A DNA stretch of 64,000 nt, taken from NCBI RefSeq assembly GCF_003287895.1, contig NZ_CP030280.1:1247501-1311500 (forward strand), written 5' to 3'. Origin of the DNA: Blautia argi. GTDB lineage: Bacteria; Bacillota; Clostridia; Lachnospirales; Lachnospiraceae. Both the position numbers and the translations under genes were made by a program. This document shows, in pieces, positions 9,148-19,304 of the stretch. The notes beneath the pieces are model-generated. The model had not been told where the DNA came from. It ran no database searches and worked only from the letters and a program-made list of their open reading frames with translations. Numbering within the stretch: position 1 is the first letter of the stretch; each line of letters begins with the position of its first letter.

Positions 9148-10647
9148 ATGTCAGAAAAAAAAGACAGTAAGAAAGAAAAACTGAAAAACCTGAAAAAAGC
9201 AGATGAGAGATTAAAAAAAGAGAGGAAACTCGGAGGAAAGAGAAAGAAGAAAAAGGGGTCTGGCAAGAGGATTGCCATAGGAGCAGCGGCAGCAGTTGCC
9301 GGTATCCTGGCAGTGGGCTATGTGGCGGGAGCCATCTACTATCAAAATAAATTTTATCCCGGTACAAAAATTAACGGGATATCCTGTAGTGGAAAAACAG
9401 TTGCAGAGATGAAAGAAGACATTAAAAAAACTTCAGAAACCTATACCCTTACCTTGCAGGGAAAGGAAAACAAACAGGAAACCATTAGCGGAGATGCCAT
9501 TGGTCTGACGTATCAAGATGATAAAAGTCTGGAGAAGACGAAAGAAAGGCAAAACTCCTGGCTTTGGCCGGTGCAGATATTTCAGGATAAGGAATATGAG
9601 GTCAGTATGAACAGTTCTTATGACGAGGCAAGTCTGGAGCAGGTGGTAGGACAGCTTGCCTGTATGCAGGACGCCAATACGACACAGCCTCAGAACGCCC
9701 AGATTCAGGATAACGGAACTTCTTATGTAATTGTCCCGGAAGTATTGGGAACGGCTTTAGATAAGGAGAAAACAAAGGCAGCTATTAAAGAGGCTGTGGA
9801 TACCAGAAAGGAAACGCTTTCCCTGGAGGAGGCAGACTGCTATCTGAAGCCTACGGTAGTGCAGACAGACGAGGCTTTAAAGAAGGAAGCAGACAGGTTA
9901 AATGCTTTGACTGGCGCGCAAATCAGCGTGAATTTTGGAAGCGGAAAAGAAACCATTACCAGAGATATGATGAAATCCTGGCTGAAAAAAGGAGAGGACG
10001 GGAACTATAGCTTTGATGAAGGACTGGTAAAAGCCACGGTGATTGGGTGGTCTGAAAAGTACAACACCTATGGAAAGCCAAGAGATTTTCAGACTTCAGG
10101 AGGTGCGACTGTGCATCTGACCGGAGGGGATTATGGCTGGAGAGTTTGGCAGGATAAAACCACAGAAGCCCTTATGCCAATTTTAAATGAAGGAAAGAGC
10201 CAGGAACTGGAAGCGACCTGGCTGTATAAGGGACAGAGCCATGGTGGAAATGATATTGACGGAACTTATGTGGAAATTTCTATCAGTGAACAGCGTATGT
10301 GGTTTTATAAAGACCATGCCTGTCTGGTGGATACCCCTGTAGTTACAGGAAATCCCAACAAGGGGAACGGAACTCCGGCAGGAGGCGTGTGGAGATTAAA
10401 GGATAAGGCAAGTCCCTTTACCCTAGTGGGTAAAAAGCCAGACGGAAGCATTGATTATGAAGAACCGGTCAATTACTGGCTGCCATTTAACGGCGGTGTC
10501 GGGATTCACGACCTGACCAAAAGAACTGCATTTGGCGGGGATATTTATCTATACAATGGTTCTCACGGCTGTATTAATACACCCCTTGACCAGGTGCGTG
10601 TGATTTACGAAAATATAGAAGTCAATACGCCTGTGGTGGTGTACTAA
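9148..10647 (+). CDS. Membrane-anchored L,D-transpeptidase (YkuD) with peptidoglycan-binding domains
   Basis: A 499-residue cell-wall enzyme. A very lysine-rich cytoplasmic N-terminus (residues 1-42) precedes one membrane segment (about 46-66), giving a type II anchor. The middle part resembles the PG_binding_4 repeats usual in clostridial L,D-transpeptidases. The C-terminal YkuD domain starts near YVEISISEQRMWFYKD and ends with the active-site motif SHGCINTP, Cys475 being the nucleophile. It would form 3-3 cross-links in peptidoglycan or attach proteins outside the membrane. The ATG at 9148 follows AAAGGAAG by about 10 nt. The gene appears monocistronic and ends at a strong terminator. Confidence 0.9.
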   Translation: MSEKKDSKKEKLKNLKKADERLKKERKLGGKRKKKKGSGKRIAIGAAAAVAGILAVGYVAGAIYYQNKFYPGTKINGISCSGKTVAEMKEDIKKTSETYTLTLQGKENKQETISGDAIGLTYQDDKSLEKTKERQNSWLWPVQIFQDKEYEVSMNSSYDEASLEQVVGQLACMQDANTTQPQNAQIQDNGTSYVIVPEVLGTALDKEKTKAAIKEAVDTRKETLSLEEADCYLKPTVVQTDEALKKEADRLNALTGAQISVNFGSGKETITRDMMKSWLKKGEDGNYSFDEGLVKATVIGWSEKYNTYGKPRDFQTSGGATVHLTGGDYGWRVWQDKTTEALMPILNEGKSQELEATWLYKGQSHGGNDIDGTYVEISISEQRMWFYKDHACLVDTPVVTGNPNKGNGTPAGGVWRLKDKASPFTLVGKKPDGSIDYEEPVNYWLPFNGGVGIHDLTKRTAFGGDIYLYNGSHGCINTPLDQVRVIYENIEVNTPVVVY

Positions 10648-10655
10648 TTTTAAAG

Positions 10656-10720
10656 AACTGCTGTACAACTGATATGTATATATTTCATATTACAGATTGG
10701 AAATGTACAGCAGTTTTTGT
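10656..10720 (+). terminator. Rho-independent terminator after the L,D-transpeptidase gene
   Basis: A perfect 12-bp stem (10656-10667 with 10704-10715) is followed by TTTTT. Confidence 0.85.
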
Positions 10721-10732
10721 TGTATTTTTTCC

Positions 10733-10761
10733 TTGCAAAATGAAAGAAAAGCTGATATAAT
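10733..10761 (+). promoter_or_regulatory. Sigma-A promoter of the amino-acid ABC transporter operon
   Basis: TTGCAA at 10733-10738, 17-nt spacer, TATAAT at 10756-10761. Transcription would begin near 10768, about 65 nt before the binding-protein start. Confidence 0.75.
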
Positions 10762-10832
10762 GCATAACAGTTGAATAAATATACATTATATACAGAATAA
10801 ATGAATAATGTATGAATAAAGGAGAGCGGATT

Positions 10833-11624
10833 ATGAAAAAGAAAATTTTAGTAATGGCACTTATGGCATCTGTTTTGGCAGCAGCAGGCTGTGGAGAGAA
10901 AAAAGCAGCAGAACCGGTAGAAATTTCTTCCAAAGAGGATTTAGCAGATTTAAAAATCGGTGTGCAGATTGGAACTACAGGGGACAGTCAGGCAAGTGAA
11001 GCGGTAAAAGAGGATAAGCAGGTAAACCGTTTTAACAAAGGTGCTGATGCCATTCAGGCATTAAAAAACGGTAAGATTGACTGCGTTGTCATTGATTCCC
11101 TTCCTGCTGAAAAGTTTGTAGAAGCAAACGATGACTTGAAAATCGTGGACGGTATTTTTGATAAGGAAGAGTATGCGATTTGTCTGAAAAAAGGAAATAC
11201 AGAATTAAAGGAAGAAATGAATCAGGCGCTTAAAGAGTTAAAAGAGGACGGAACCTTAGACCAGATTCAGAGCAATTACATTGGAGATGAAATTGGCAAG
11301 CACCCCTACGAATCTCCGGAAGATGCAGACCACTCTAAAGGAACTCTGACTATGGCAACCAATGCGGAGTTTGAACCATGGGAATATAAGGAAGGCGACG
11401 AAGTGGTTGGAATTGATGCCGATATTGCAAAGGCAGTTTGCGACAAAATGGGATATGAATTGAAAATCGAGGATATGGCTTTTGAGATGATTCTGGCTAC
11501 GGTAGATACCGGAAAGGCAGATTTCGGAGCAGCAGGCATGACAGTAAACGCAGAGCGTGAAAAGAGTGTAGATTTTACAGATACATACGCAGAAGCAACT
11601 CAGGTCGTGATTGTTAAGAAATAA
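10833..11624 (+). CDS. Amino-acid ABC transporter substrate-binding lipoprotein, circularly permuted
   Basis: A 263-residue lipoprotein (lipobox ending AAAGC, Cys20) of the SBP_bac_3 family, feeding the permease and ATPase that follow. The order of the family's segments is reversed. Residues about 35-155 carry what is normally the second half (DLADLKIGVQIGTTGD, ADAIQALKNGKIDCVVID, YAICLKKGN, LKEDGTLDQI). Residues about 175-263 carry the normal first half (GTLTMATNAEFEPWEYKEGD, VVGIDADIAKAV, KADFGAAGMTV, VDFTDTYAEATQVVIVKK). A linker with IGKHPYESPEDADHSKG joins the ancestral C- and N-termini. The break falls at the hinge between the lobes, so the fold could be kept. The ATG at 10833 follows AAAGGAG; an upstream in-frame ATG at 10812 lacks a ribosome site. 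Polar amino acids are the likely ligands. Confidence 0.92.
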   Translation: MKKKILVMALMASVLAAAGCGEKKAAEPVEISSKEDLADLKIGVQIGTTGDSQASEAVKEDKQVNRFNKGADAIQALKNGKIDCVVIDSLPAEKFVEANDDLKIVDGIFDKEEYAICLKKGNTELKEEMNQALKELKEDGTLDQIQSNYIGDEIGKHPYESPEDADHSKGTLTMATNAEFEPWEYKEGDEVVGIDADIAKAVCDKMGYELKIEDMAFEMILATVDTGKADFGAAGMTVNAEREKSVDFTDTYAEATQVVIVKK

Positions 11625-11638
11625 TAAGGAGAGAAAAA

Positions 11639-12331
11639 ATGTTGGAAAATTTACAGGCATGGTTTGAACGGTATTTCGTGGATAACGGCGCAACCTCCTG
11701 GTGGCTGGAGGGCTTGAAGACAACGGTACTGGTTACGCTTCTGGCTCTCTGCATTGGTGTGGTGTTGGGATTTCTTGTTGCAATTATCCGTACAACCCAT
11801 GAACAGACCGGAAAACTGAAAGTATTAAACCTGATTGCAAAGGTTTACCTGACAGTGATTCGCGGTACACCGTCCATGATTCAGATTTTGATTTTTTACT
11901 CCGTGGTTTTTGCCAGTGTGAACCTGAATAATATTATTATCGGCGGGATTGCCTTTGGTATTAATTCCGGCGCATATGTGGCAGAAATTGTCCGTTCCGG
12001 TATTATGTCCATTGATAAGGGGCAGACAGAGGCCGGAAGAAGTCTGGGACTTTCCGCAGTACAGACACTGTGGCTGATTATTATGCCCCAGGCATTTAAA
12101 AATGTGCTGCCTGCTTTAATTAATGAATTGATTGTATTATTAAAAGAAACAGCGATTATCGGTTATATCGGTACAACAGATATTACAAAAGCAGCAACGC
12201 TGGTACAGAGCCGTACCTACAGTGCCTTTGTGCCTCTGATTTCAGCGGCAGTTTTCTATCTGGTGCTGGTTATGCTGCTGACCCACTTTATGGGTAAGCT
12301 GGAAAGGAGGCTGCGTAAGAGTGAACACTAA
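11639..12331 (+). CDS. Polar amino-acid ABC transporter permease (HisM/GlnP type)
   Basis: A 230-residue membrane protein with about five hydrophobic segments. The EAA loop [20 protein letters not shown], which contacts the ATPase, is typical of the HEQRO amino-acid permeases. Only one permease gene is present, so the channel is probably a homodimer. The start at 11639 follows AAGGAGAG by 8 nt and lies 14 nt after the binding-protein gene. Its end overlaps the ATPase gene by 11 nt, suggesting coupled translation. Confidence 0.92.
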   Translation: MLENLQAWFERYFVDNGATSWWLEGLKTTVLVTLLALCIGVVLGFLVAIIRTTHEQTGKLKVLNLIAKVYLTVIRGTPSMIQILIFYSVVFASVNLNNIIIGGIAFGINSGAYVAEIVRSGIMSIDKGQTEAGRSLGLSAVQTLWLIIMPQAFKNVLPALINELIVLLKETAIIGYIGTTDITKAATLVQSRTYSAFVPLISAAVFYLVLVMLLTHFMGKLERRLRKSEH

Positions 12332-13064
12332 AGGAGAGGTTTTGATTCAGGTACAGAATCTTCAGAAATCCTTTGACGGACATGTGGTTTTGGACGGGAT
12401 TTCCACAGAAATTCACAAAGGAGAAGTTGTTGCTGTTATCGGTCCTTCTGGTTCCGGTAAATCTACATTTCTGCGTTCTCTGAATTTGATGGAAGAACCC
12501 ACAGACGGAAAAATTTTGTTTGAAAATGTAGATATTACAGATCCCAAGATAGACATTAACCGTCACCGACAGAAAATTGGTATGGTATTTCAGCAGTTTA
12601 ACCTGTTTCCACACAAGACTGTAAAGGAAAACATTATGCTGGCGCCGGTGACCTTAAAGCTGATGAGCCGGGAAGAGGCGTCCCAAAAGGCTGACGAGCT
12701 TTTGGAGAGAGTGGGACTGCCGGATAAAGCAAATGCATATCCGGGTCGTCTTTCCGGTGGACAGAAGCAGCGTATTGCTATTGCAAGGGCTCTGGCAATG
12801 AATCCGGACGTGATGCTGTTTGACGAGCCCACCTCAGCTCTTGACCCGGAGATGGTAGGAGAAGTTCTGGAGATTATGAAGGAACTGGCACATACAGGCA
12901 TGACTATGGTGGTTGTTACCCATGAAATGGGATTTGCAAGAGAGGTGGCCAATAGAGTTCTGTTTGTGGACGGCGGAAATATACAGGAAGACGCGGAACC
13001 CCAGGAGTTTTTCAGTAATCCGAAAAACCCGCGTTTAAAGGAATTTTTATCAAAAGTGTTGTAA
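12321..13064 (+). CDS. Polar amino-acid ABC transporter ATP-binding protein (GlnQ type)
   Basis: A 247-residue ATPase with Walker [11 protein letters not shown]-loop FQQFNLFPH, signature LSGGQKQR, Walker [13 protein letters not shown] and the H-loop histidine in VTHEMGF. It powers the transporter encoded by the two preceding genes. The start is uncertain: GTG at 12321 lies 10 nt after AGGAGG inside the permease gene, while an in-frame TTG at 12342 has AAAGGAG 5 nt upstream and would remove seven residues. A strong hairpin ends the operon at 13072-13118. Confidence 0.93.
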   Translation: MNTKGEVLIQVQNLQKSFDGHVVLDGISTEIHKGEVVAVIGPSGSGKSTFLRSLNLMEEPTDGKILFENVDITDPKIDINRHRQKIGMVFQQFNLFPHKTVKENIMLAPVTLKLMSREEASQKADELLERVGLPDKANAYPGRLSGGQKQRIAIARALAMNPDVMLFDEPTSALDPEMVGEVLEIMKELAHTGMTMVVVTHEMGFAREVANRVLFVDGGNIQEDAEPQEFFSNPKNPRLKEFLSKVL

Positions 13065-13071
13065 GAAAAGG

Positions 13072-13118
13072 AATCTGCTGCATCTGAAGTAATATGTGTT
13101 TCATGCAGCAGATTTTTT
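13072..13118 (+). terminator. Rho-independent terminator after the amino-acid transporter operon
   Basis: A perfect 12-bp stem AATCTGCTGCAT/ATGCAGCAGATT is followed by TTTTTT. Confidence 0.88.
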
Positions 13119-13164
13119 GTTTTACATAGAGTTTTATCCTTTTGTAAAAATGGAAATCTTGGGA

Positions 13165-13192
13165 TTGAAAAATCTGGGATTTCTGTTAAAAT
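13165..13192 (+). promoter_or_regulatory. Sigma-A promoter of gpmI
   Basis: TTGAAA at 13165-13170, 16-nt spacer, TAAAAT at 13187-13192, about 50 nt before the gpmI start. Confidence 0.6.
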
Positions 13193-13245
13193 ATAAACGA
13201 GTAAAGAGTTAATTCATTAAATTTTTATATAAAGGAGAAAATACC

Positions 13246-14787
13246 ATGAGTAAAAAACCAACCGTATTAATGATTCTGGACGGATATGGATTAAATGACA
13301 AGTGTGAAGCAAACGCTGTATGCGAAGGCAAAACACCGGTTATGGATCAGTTAAAAGCACAGTGCCCATTTGTAAAAGGTAATGCCAGCGGTATGGCAGT
13401 AGGACTTCCGGAAGGACAGATGGGAAACTCAGAAGTGGGACATCTGAATATGGGTGCAGGTCGTATTGTATATCAGGAACTGACAAGAATCACAAAAGAA
13501 ATTGAAGACGGAGATTTCTTTAAAAACGAGGCGTTGTTAAAGGCAGTAAGAAACGCAAAAGAACAGGACAGCGCACTGCACCTGTTTGGCTTAATGTCAG
13601 ACGGCGGTGTACACAGTCATCTGACTCATGTATTCGGTCTTCTGGAGCTGGCAAAAAGAGAAGGGCTTTCCAAGGTGTTTGTTCACTGCTTCTTAGACGG
13701 AAGAGATACTCCTCCTACTGGCGGAAAGGGCTATGTAGAGCAGCTTACTGCAAAAATGGAAGAATTAGGAGTAGGACAGGTTGCATCTGTTATGGGTCGC
13801 TACTATGCTATGGATCGTGATAACCGTTGGGATCGTGTAGAGCTGGCTTTCAATGCTATGACAAAGGGTGAAGGCGTACAGGCAGAATCTGCTGTAGATG
13901 CCATTCAGGCTTCCTATGATGAAGAAAAGACTGATGAGTTTGTTCTTCCTACAGTGATTGTAAAAGACGGCGCTCCGGTGGGAGCCATCAAAGATAAGGA
14001 CTCAGTTATCTTCTTTAACTTCCGTCCGGACCGTGCAAGAGAGATTACAAGAGCTTTCTGTGATGATGAATTTACAGGCTTTGCAAGAGAAAAAAGACTG
14101 GATTTGACCTATGTATGCTTTACAGAATACGACCCAACCATTCCAAACAAAGAGGTTGCTTTCCATAAAGTATCCATTACAAATACTTTTGGGGAATTTT
14201 TAGCAGCAAACGGCCTGAAACAGGCTCGTATTGCAGAAACAGAAAAATATGCACACGTTACATTTTTCTTTAACGGTGGTGTGGAAGAGCCAAACGAAGG
14301 AGAAGACAGAATTTTGGTTAAATCACCAAAGGTTGCAACCTATGATTTAAAACCGGAAATGAGTGCTTACGAAGTATGCGACAAGCTGGTAGAGGCAATC
14401 AAATCTGATAAATACGATGTGATTATCATTAACTTTGCAAACCCGGATATGGTCGGACATACAGGTGTGGAAGCAGCCGCTATCAAGGCAATTGAAGCTG
14501 TTGACGAATGTGTGGGAAAAGCAGTAGAAGCTTTAAAAGAAGTAGACGGACAGATGTTTATCTGTGCAGACCACGGAAATGCAGAGCAGTTAGTAGATTA
14601 TGAAACAGGCGCACCGTTTACTGCACATACCACAAATCCGGTTCCGTTTATCCTGGTAAATGCAGATCCTTCTTATGGTTTAAGAGAGGGAGGCTGCCTG
14701 GCAGATATTGCGCCGACACTCATTGAATTAATGGGAATGGAGCAGCCTGAAGAAATGACAGGTAAATCTCTGCTTATTAAAAAATAA
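13246..14787 (+). CDS. gpmI: 2,3-bisphosphoglycerate-independent phosphoglycerate mutase
   Basis: This 513-residue manganese-dependent enzyme converts 3-phosphoglycerate to 2-phosphoglycerate. It has the N-terminal metal motif MILDGYGL, the phosphorylated serine Ser62 in GNSEVGHLNMGAG, the substrate region CFLDGRDTPP, and the C-terminal metal sites NPDMVGHTG and CADHGNAEQ. Length matches the family. The ATG at 13246 follows AAAGGAGAAAATACC. It is a single gene with its own promoter and a weak terminator, although it belongs to the same pathway as gap-pgk-tpiA upstream and eno downstream. Confidence 0.97.
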   Translation: MSKKPTVLMILDGYGLNDKCEANAVCEGKTPVMDQLKAQCPFVKGNASGMAVGLPEGQMGNSEVGHLNMGAGRIVYQELTRITKEIEDGDFFKNEALLKAVRNAKEQDSALHLFGLMSDGGVHSHLTHVFGLLELAKREGLSKVFVHCFLDGRDTPPTGGKGYVEQLTAKMEELGVGQVASVMGRYYAMDRDNRWDRVELAFNAMTKGEGVQAESAVDAIQASYDEEKTDEFVLPTVIVKDGAPVGAIKDKDSVIFFNFRPDRAREITRAFCDDEFTGFAREKRLDLTYVCFTEYDPTIPNKEVAFHKVSITNTFGEFLAANGLKQARIAETEKYAHVTFFFNGGVEEPNEGEDRILVKSPKVATYDLKPEMSAYEVCDKLVEAIKSDKYDVIIINFANPDMVGHTGVEAAAIKAIEAVDECVGKAVEALKEVDGQMFICADHGNAEQLVDYETGAPFTAHTTNPVPFILVNADPSYGLREGGCLADIAPTLIELMGMEQPEEMTGKSLLIKK

Positions 14788-14798
14788 AAAAAGTAACC

Positions 14799-14833
14799 AA
14801 AATTTTCTCCGAGAGAATCGAGAAGATTTTGTA
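14799..14833 (+). terminator. Terminator after gpmI
   Basis: An 11-bp stem with one G-U pair (14799-14809 with 14820-14830) ends in TTTTGTAT. Confidence 0.55.
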
Positions 14834-14845
14834 TAGTATTCCGGG

Positions 14846-14874
14846 TTGTATTTTTACAACCCGGGTGCTATGAT
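14846..14874 (+). promoter_or_regulatory. Promoter of the surface-protein gene
   Basis: TTGTAT at 14846-14851, 17-nt spacer, TATGAT at 14869-14874. A perfect 10-bp inverted repeat (14841-14850 with 14855-14864) overlaps the -35 and spacer; it may be a second operator or part of a readthrough hairpin, and no T tract follows it. Confidence 0.55.
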
Positions 14875-14907
14875 AAAGTCACATTTCAAAAGAAATCTAA
14901 ATCATCA

Positions 14908-14921
14908 TGACCGGTCGGTCA
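14908..14921. promoter_or_regulatory. TetR-type operator-like inverted repeat TGACCGGTCGGTCA
   Basis: TGACCG and CGGTCA form a 6-bp inverted repeat around a central GT, about 34 nt after the -10 box of the surface-protein promoter. GC-rich palindromes of this form are typical targets of TetR/AcrR-family repressors. No TetR gene lies in the window, so the regulator would be encoded elsewhere. Confidence 0.5.
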
Positions 14922-15031
14922 GACAATCCAAAACAACAAAATTGAATATGGGGAAACGGACAGGGACAGTGGTTTTGTAGTGTCTGAATTGATGTATTTG
15001 TCCCTTCTGGATTTCCCGGAAAGGGGACATT

Positions 15032-18000
15032 ATGAGTAAAAACCGAAAACAAAAAGTGCGCCTATGGGGAGCAGTATTTGCCGTATTTTTATGTATGTGT
15101 GGTCTTATACAGGCAGCAGAACTTGGAAAGGTAACCATGGAGAGAGGAAGGTGGGTGGAATATCCTCGTTTTTGGGGCGCTCACGGAACTTATTTTTACA
15201 CAGCGCATACGAACCAGGGGGATTATACTGCCTATTGTCTGGAACCTGATAAAAATTTTGTGCCGCCGGGAGAGTATGAGCCTGAATTGCAGCCGGATAA
15301 CGATGGTCTGCGGGCAGCGCTTTACTATGGTTATGGAGGTCCGGGACAGGGGGAGTACATTGATAATTCTGCCTATGAAAATCTGGGAGAATGTCCTTTA
15401 GAGGACGCAAAGTATGTACGGACGCATTTGGCTGTTTCTTATTTTTTTGATAAGGAAAATGCTTTTCACAATATGGACGAAGGAGATGTGCAAAATTCCG
15501 GTGTATGGGAATTTATTGAATGGCTGCAGGGGAGAGAAATTCCAACGGTTTCCTCCCGGTTTTCAAAAGATGTTCTGACCGCGTATTACGAAAAAGGAGC
15601 AGATTATCAGAGAACGGAAAGTATACAATATCTTTCTGAAAATCAGGAAAACAGAATTTCCTTTACCTGTCCGGAAGGTGTGATATTGCATAACGAAACA
15701 ACAGGAGAGGAAAAGGCAGGAATTGTCAGTGTAAGGGCAGGAGAGAGCTTTTATTTTTCCGCACCTCTTGATATCAGTGTAAAGGCAGGAGAAATCTGGA
15801 AATCCGGAAAATTACAGGGGGAAAAAGACGGAAGATGGGAAGCCGTGGTGTTGCCGTCCAAAGGAGATGCTCAGACATCAGGATATGGCTGCTTTAGTGC
15901 TGAAAATACAGAGCCTGTAGAATTCCAGGTACAGTGGACAACCCTGGGAGATTTAGAAATACAGAAAACCGATGCAGAAACCCAGGAGGCGGCGCCTCAG
16001 GGGAATGGAAGTTTAAAAGGCGCTGTTTACAGTGTCTTCTGCGACGGACAGGAAGCGGGAACCATAGAAACAGATGAAAAGGGATACGGAAGATTAGAGA
16101 AGGTAAAGGCGGGAACATACACCATAAAAGAAACAAAAGCGCCGGCAGGTTATGAATTGGATACAGAAACCTATACTGTAACTGTGCCGGGGAAAGACGG
16201 AAGCACCTCTGTGAAAATTCTTTCTAAAGAGCAGCCCATAAAGGTGCGGATAAAGCTGCAGAAAATTGATGATGAAACAGGAAAGCCCCTGCCTCAGGGG
16301 AACGGGGTGTTAAAAGGCGCAGAATATACGGTTTATGCAGCCGAAAACATTGGCAGCATGAAAAAGGACAGCGCTGTGGGAATAATTGTAACAGATGAGC
16401 AGGGAAAGGGAACTCTGGAAAATCTTCTTCCAGGAAAATATTATATTAAGGAAACAAAGGCATCTGAGAAATATTTTTTAGATGATACCAGATATGAAGT
16501 GAGTTTTCCTCTAGACGGAGAGAAAAAAGAAGAACTGATCACCAGCAGAGAAAAACCGGTAAGGGGTCTGGTTGAGCTGCAGAAGCAGGACGCAGAAACA
16601 GGGGAAAAGAAACCACAGGTGACTGGTGCGGTTTTTAAAGGTGCTGTTTACGGTGTTTATGCACAGGAAGATATCGGAAATATGAAAAAAGGCGAAAAGG
16701 TTACAGAAATTGTAACAGACAGCAAAGGATACGGAAAAGCGGAAAATCTTTTCTGCGGCGCTTATCTGGTAAAAGAATTGTCTGCCCCGGAGGGGTATCT
16801 GACAGATGAAAAAGAATATAAGGTAGTAATCCCTGAGGCAGAGGAGGGCAGTACACAGCTGAAAATCCTCATTAACAGTAAGGAAAAGCCCATTCGGGGT
16901 GATGTGTCTATTACAAAGTTTTTAAAAGAAGAACAGGAGGACAGTAGTTTTAAAAAACCGGGAGAGGGAATTTCCTTTACATTTACGGAAAAGGGGAATG
17001 AAAAGAATCAGGTGACAATTACAACAGATAAAAACGGATATGCTTCTACAAAGGATAAAAAATATACGGAGGGAAGACTGCTTTATGGGACGTATGAGGT
17101 AAAAGAGTCCAATGTTCCGGAAGGCTACACGCCGGTGGCGCCTTTTGAGATTACGATTAAGGAAAAGCATCAAACCTTGTATTATATTCTGGAAAATGAT
17201 GCGATTCTGTGTCCGGTAAAAGTTGTAAAAACAGCGGCAGATACAGGAAAGGTCATTGCAAAGCAAGGAGCCAGATTTAAAATTCAGAAAAAAACAGAAA
17301 AGGGCTGGGAAGACCAGGAATTTTTGGTTTCCATGTATCCGCAGGAAACCAGACAGACAATTTTTGAAACAGATGAAAGCGGCAGTTTCCATTTGCCTCA
17401 GAAGCTGAAAGCAGGACAGTACCGGGTAGTCGAGGTAGAGCCGCCAAAGGGTTATGCGTTGAATCCGGTTCCTGTGGAATTTACTATAAAAAACGGTATG
17501 GATCAGGGGAAAAATCTGGAGATACTGTTTGCAGATAAGCCTCAGCAGGGAAAAATCCGCCTTGTAAAAAGGGACGGGGATACAGGAGAAGTTCTGGGGG
17601 CAGGTTTTGTATTTTCTGTGATAGCCGGGGAGGATATTTATACAGGAGATAAAACATTGCGCATGAAAAAAGGGGAAGAAGCCGCGCGGATTACCACAGG
17701 AGAGGACGGAACAGCAGAAACGGGACTTTTATATCCGGGGAAATATCTGGTGAAGGAAGAACAGGCTGGGGAGTATTATGCAGAAAGTCGGAAGATATAT
17801 GAGGCAAAAGTAGAGGCAGAGAGCAAGGAAGAGATTTTTCTGACAGAACTTGAGGCAGACAATAAAAAGACCAGAGTAGAAATAGTCAAGACAGAGGCAG
17901 GAGAAAAGGAAAAATTTTTAAAAGGCACAGAGTTTACCTTGTACAGAGAAGAACAGTTGACAAAGGAACAGATTACAGGAAGCCAAGAGTTGCCACAGGA

Positions 18001-19285
18001 AGGGGAACAGGTTTTAATTACAGATGAGAAGGGATTGTGTGATGCTGTGAATTTAAAGCACAATACCGTTTATTATCTGGCAGAAACAAAGGCGCCGGAG
18101 GGATATGCAAGAAGTAAAGAATTGTACAAGTTTGCAGTGGACGAAAAAGGATATATAGAAGGACAGGATACTTTCAGAGTGGAATTGGAAAATTATCCTA
18201 TTACTTTAGAGATATCCAAAAAAGGACAGAAGGAAAACACAGAACTGCAGGGTGCAGAATTGGTTCTTACAGAAGAAGACGGTACGAAAAAAGAATCCTG
18301 GACAACAAAAGAAAAGCCTCATGTCATAAAATATTTAAAGCCGGGCAACTATATATTAAGGGAAGAAAAAGCGCCGAAGGGATATAAAACGGCAGCAGAG
18401 ATGCGGCTGGAAATAAAAGATACTCCTGAGATTCAGAAAGAAGAAATGAAAGATGAATATTTAAAGGGAAATCTGCAGATTACCAAAAAAGACAAAGAAA
18501 ATAAGGAAACATTAGGCGCAGGATTTGTGTTTGTCCTGACAGCGGCAGAGGATATTTGTACACCGGAGGGAAAAACCGTATGGAAAAAGGGGGATTTCGT
18601 GCAGGAATTTTCTACAGATGAATCAGGAATTGCCTGTGCAAGAGATTTATTTCCAGGAAAATATCAGGTTTATGAAAAGATATCCGGGGAATATTATGCA
18701 GTAGAACAGGAAAAATACGATGCTGTTATACAAATAACCAAAGAAAATACAGGGAAAGACTGTGCGCTTACAATTTATAATGAAAAGACAAAGCTGATGC
18801 TGGAAAAGACGGATTCTGTGAAAAAAGCGCCCATGGAACAGGTGGAATTTGCCTTTGCGGAGGCAGATAGAACCCAAAAAGAAATGAGCAGGGAAGAGGT
18901 ACTGGAAAAAGGAATCCGAAGGACAACAGACAAGGAAGGAAAGATTTGTTTGTCAAAATTAAAGCATGGGAAAGCTTATTTTCTGACAGAGGTAAAAACA
19001 AGAGAAGGCTATATACTGGATAAAACCGTATATCGGGCAGAAGTAGATGAACAGGGACTTATTAACAAAGAAAAAAGAAAAGTTCTGAAGCTGGAGAATA
19101 AGCCTGCAGTGGCAAAGGAACAGCCAAAGACAGAGAAACCAAAACCGGAAAAAACGAAAACTGTAAAAACCGAAGACGAAAGCAGAAGTGTGCTGTTTTT
19201 GCTTTTGGGTGCAGGAGGCGCAGGTGTATTTCTGGCGGCAGCCAAGGGCAGAAAAAAGAAGGACAGTAGTAACAGAAAGCATTAA
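15032..19285 (+). CDS. Large surface protein: thioester-domain-like head and about ten SpaA/Cna-B repeats
   Basis: A 1417-residue exported protein. A basic signal peptide (about 1-29) precedes an N-terminal region like bacterial thioester adhesin heads: AYCLEP (Cys69) and [12 protein letters not shown] (His132 where such heads usually have Gln in TQxA). From about residue 310 to 1350 come ten SpaA/Cna-B-like modules, each with a [13 protein letters not shown] motif; several are degenerate ([16 protein letters not shown]). The modules begin with lysines such as [10 protein letters not shown] that could form isopeptide bonds with the motif glutamate. The C-terminus has a KPKPEKTK spacer, a hydrophobic segment ([18 protein letters not shown]) and basic residues, but no LPxTG. 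Likely a stalk-like adhesin or pilin-like protein. The start has a GGAAAGGGG site. eno follows after only 19 nt. Confidence 0.85.
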   Translation: MSKNRKQKVRLWGAVFAVFLCMCGLIQAAELGKVTMERGRWVEYPRFWGAHGTYFYTAHTNQGDYTAYCLEPDKNFVPPGEYEPELQPDNDGLRAALYYGYGGPGQGEYIDNSAYENLGECPLEDAKYVRTHLAVSYFFDKENAFHNMDEGDVQNSGVWEFIEWLQGREIPTVSSRFSKDVLTAYYEKGADYQRTESIQYLSENQENRISFTCPEGVILHNETTGEEKAGIVSVRAGESFYFSAPLDISVKAGEIWKSGKLQGEKDGRWEAVVLPSKGDAQTSGYGCFSAENTEPVEFQVQWTTLGDLEIQKTDAETQEAAPQGNGSLKGAVYSVFCDGQEAGTIETDEKGYGRLEKVKAGTYTIKETKAPAGYELDTETYTVTVPGKDGSTSVKILSKEQPIKVRIKLQKIDDETGKPLPQGNGVLKGAEYTVYAAENIGSMKKDSAVGIIVTDEQGKGTLENLLPGKYYIKETKASEKYFLDDTRYEVSFPLDGEKKEELITSREKPVRGLVELQKQDAETGEKKPQVTGAVFKGAVYGVYAQEDIGNMKKGEKVTEIVTDSKGYGKAENLFCGAYLVKELSAPEGYLTDEKEYKVVIPEAEEGSTQLKILINSKEKPIRGDVSITKFLKEEQEDSSFKKPGEGISFTFTEKGNEKNQVTITTDKNGYASTKDKKYTEGRLLYGTYEVKESNVPEGYTPVAPFEITIKEKHQTLYYILENDAILCPVKVVKTAADTGKVIAKQGARFKIQKKTEKGWEDQEFLVSMYPQETRQTIFETDESGSFHLPQKLKAGQYRVVEVEPPKGYALNPVPVEFTIKNGMDQGKNLEILFADKPQQGKIRLVKRDGDTGEVLGAGFVFSVIAGEDIYTGDKTLRMKKGEEAARITTGEDGTAETGLLYPGKYLVKEEQAGEYYAESRKIYEAKVEAESKEEIFLTELEADNKKTRVEIVKTEAGEKEKFLKGTEFTLYREEQLTKEQITGSQELPQEGEQVLITDEKGLCDAVNLKHNTVYYLAETKAPEGYARSKELYKFAVDEKGYIEGQDTFRVELENYPITLEISKKGQKENTELQGAELVLTEEDGTKKESWTTKEKPHVIKYLKPGNYILREEKAPKGYKTAAEMRLEIKDTPEIQKEEMKDEYLKGNLQITKKDKENKETLGAGFVFVLTAAEDICTPEGKTVWKKGDFVQEFSTDESGIACARDLFPGKYQVYEKISGEYYAVEQEKYDAVIQITKENTGKDCALTIYNEKTKLMLEKTDSVKKAPMEQVEFAFAEADRTQKEMSREEVLEKGIRRTTDKEGKICLSKLKHGKAYFLTEVKTREGYILDKTVYRAEVDEQGLINKEKRKVLKLENKPAVAKEQPKTEKPKPEKTKTVKTEDESRSVLFLLLGAGGAGVFLAAAKGRKKKDSSNRKH

Positions 19286-19304
19286 AAGTCAGGAGGTATT
19301 TACT

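Noticed and set aside
16922..17392. Long minus-strand open frame inside the surface-protein gene
   Set aside because: It is antisense to an unbroken, well-supported gene, cysteine/phenylalanine-rich, and has no start context; a shadow of A-rich coding sequence.
17370..17420. LPxxx-like sequence (LPQKLKAGQ) inside the surface protein as a sortase site
   Set aside because: It lies mid-protein, not before the C-terminal membrane segment, and does not match LPxTG.
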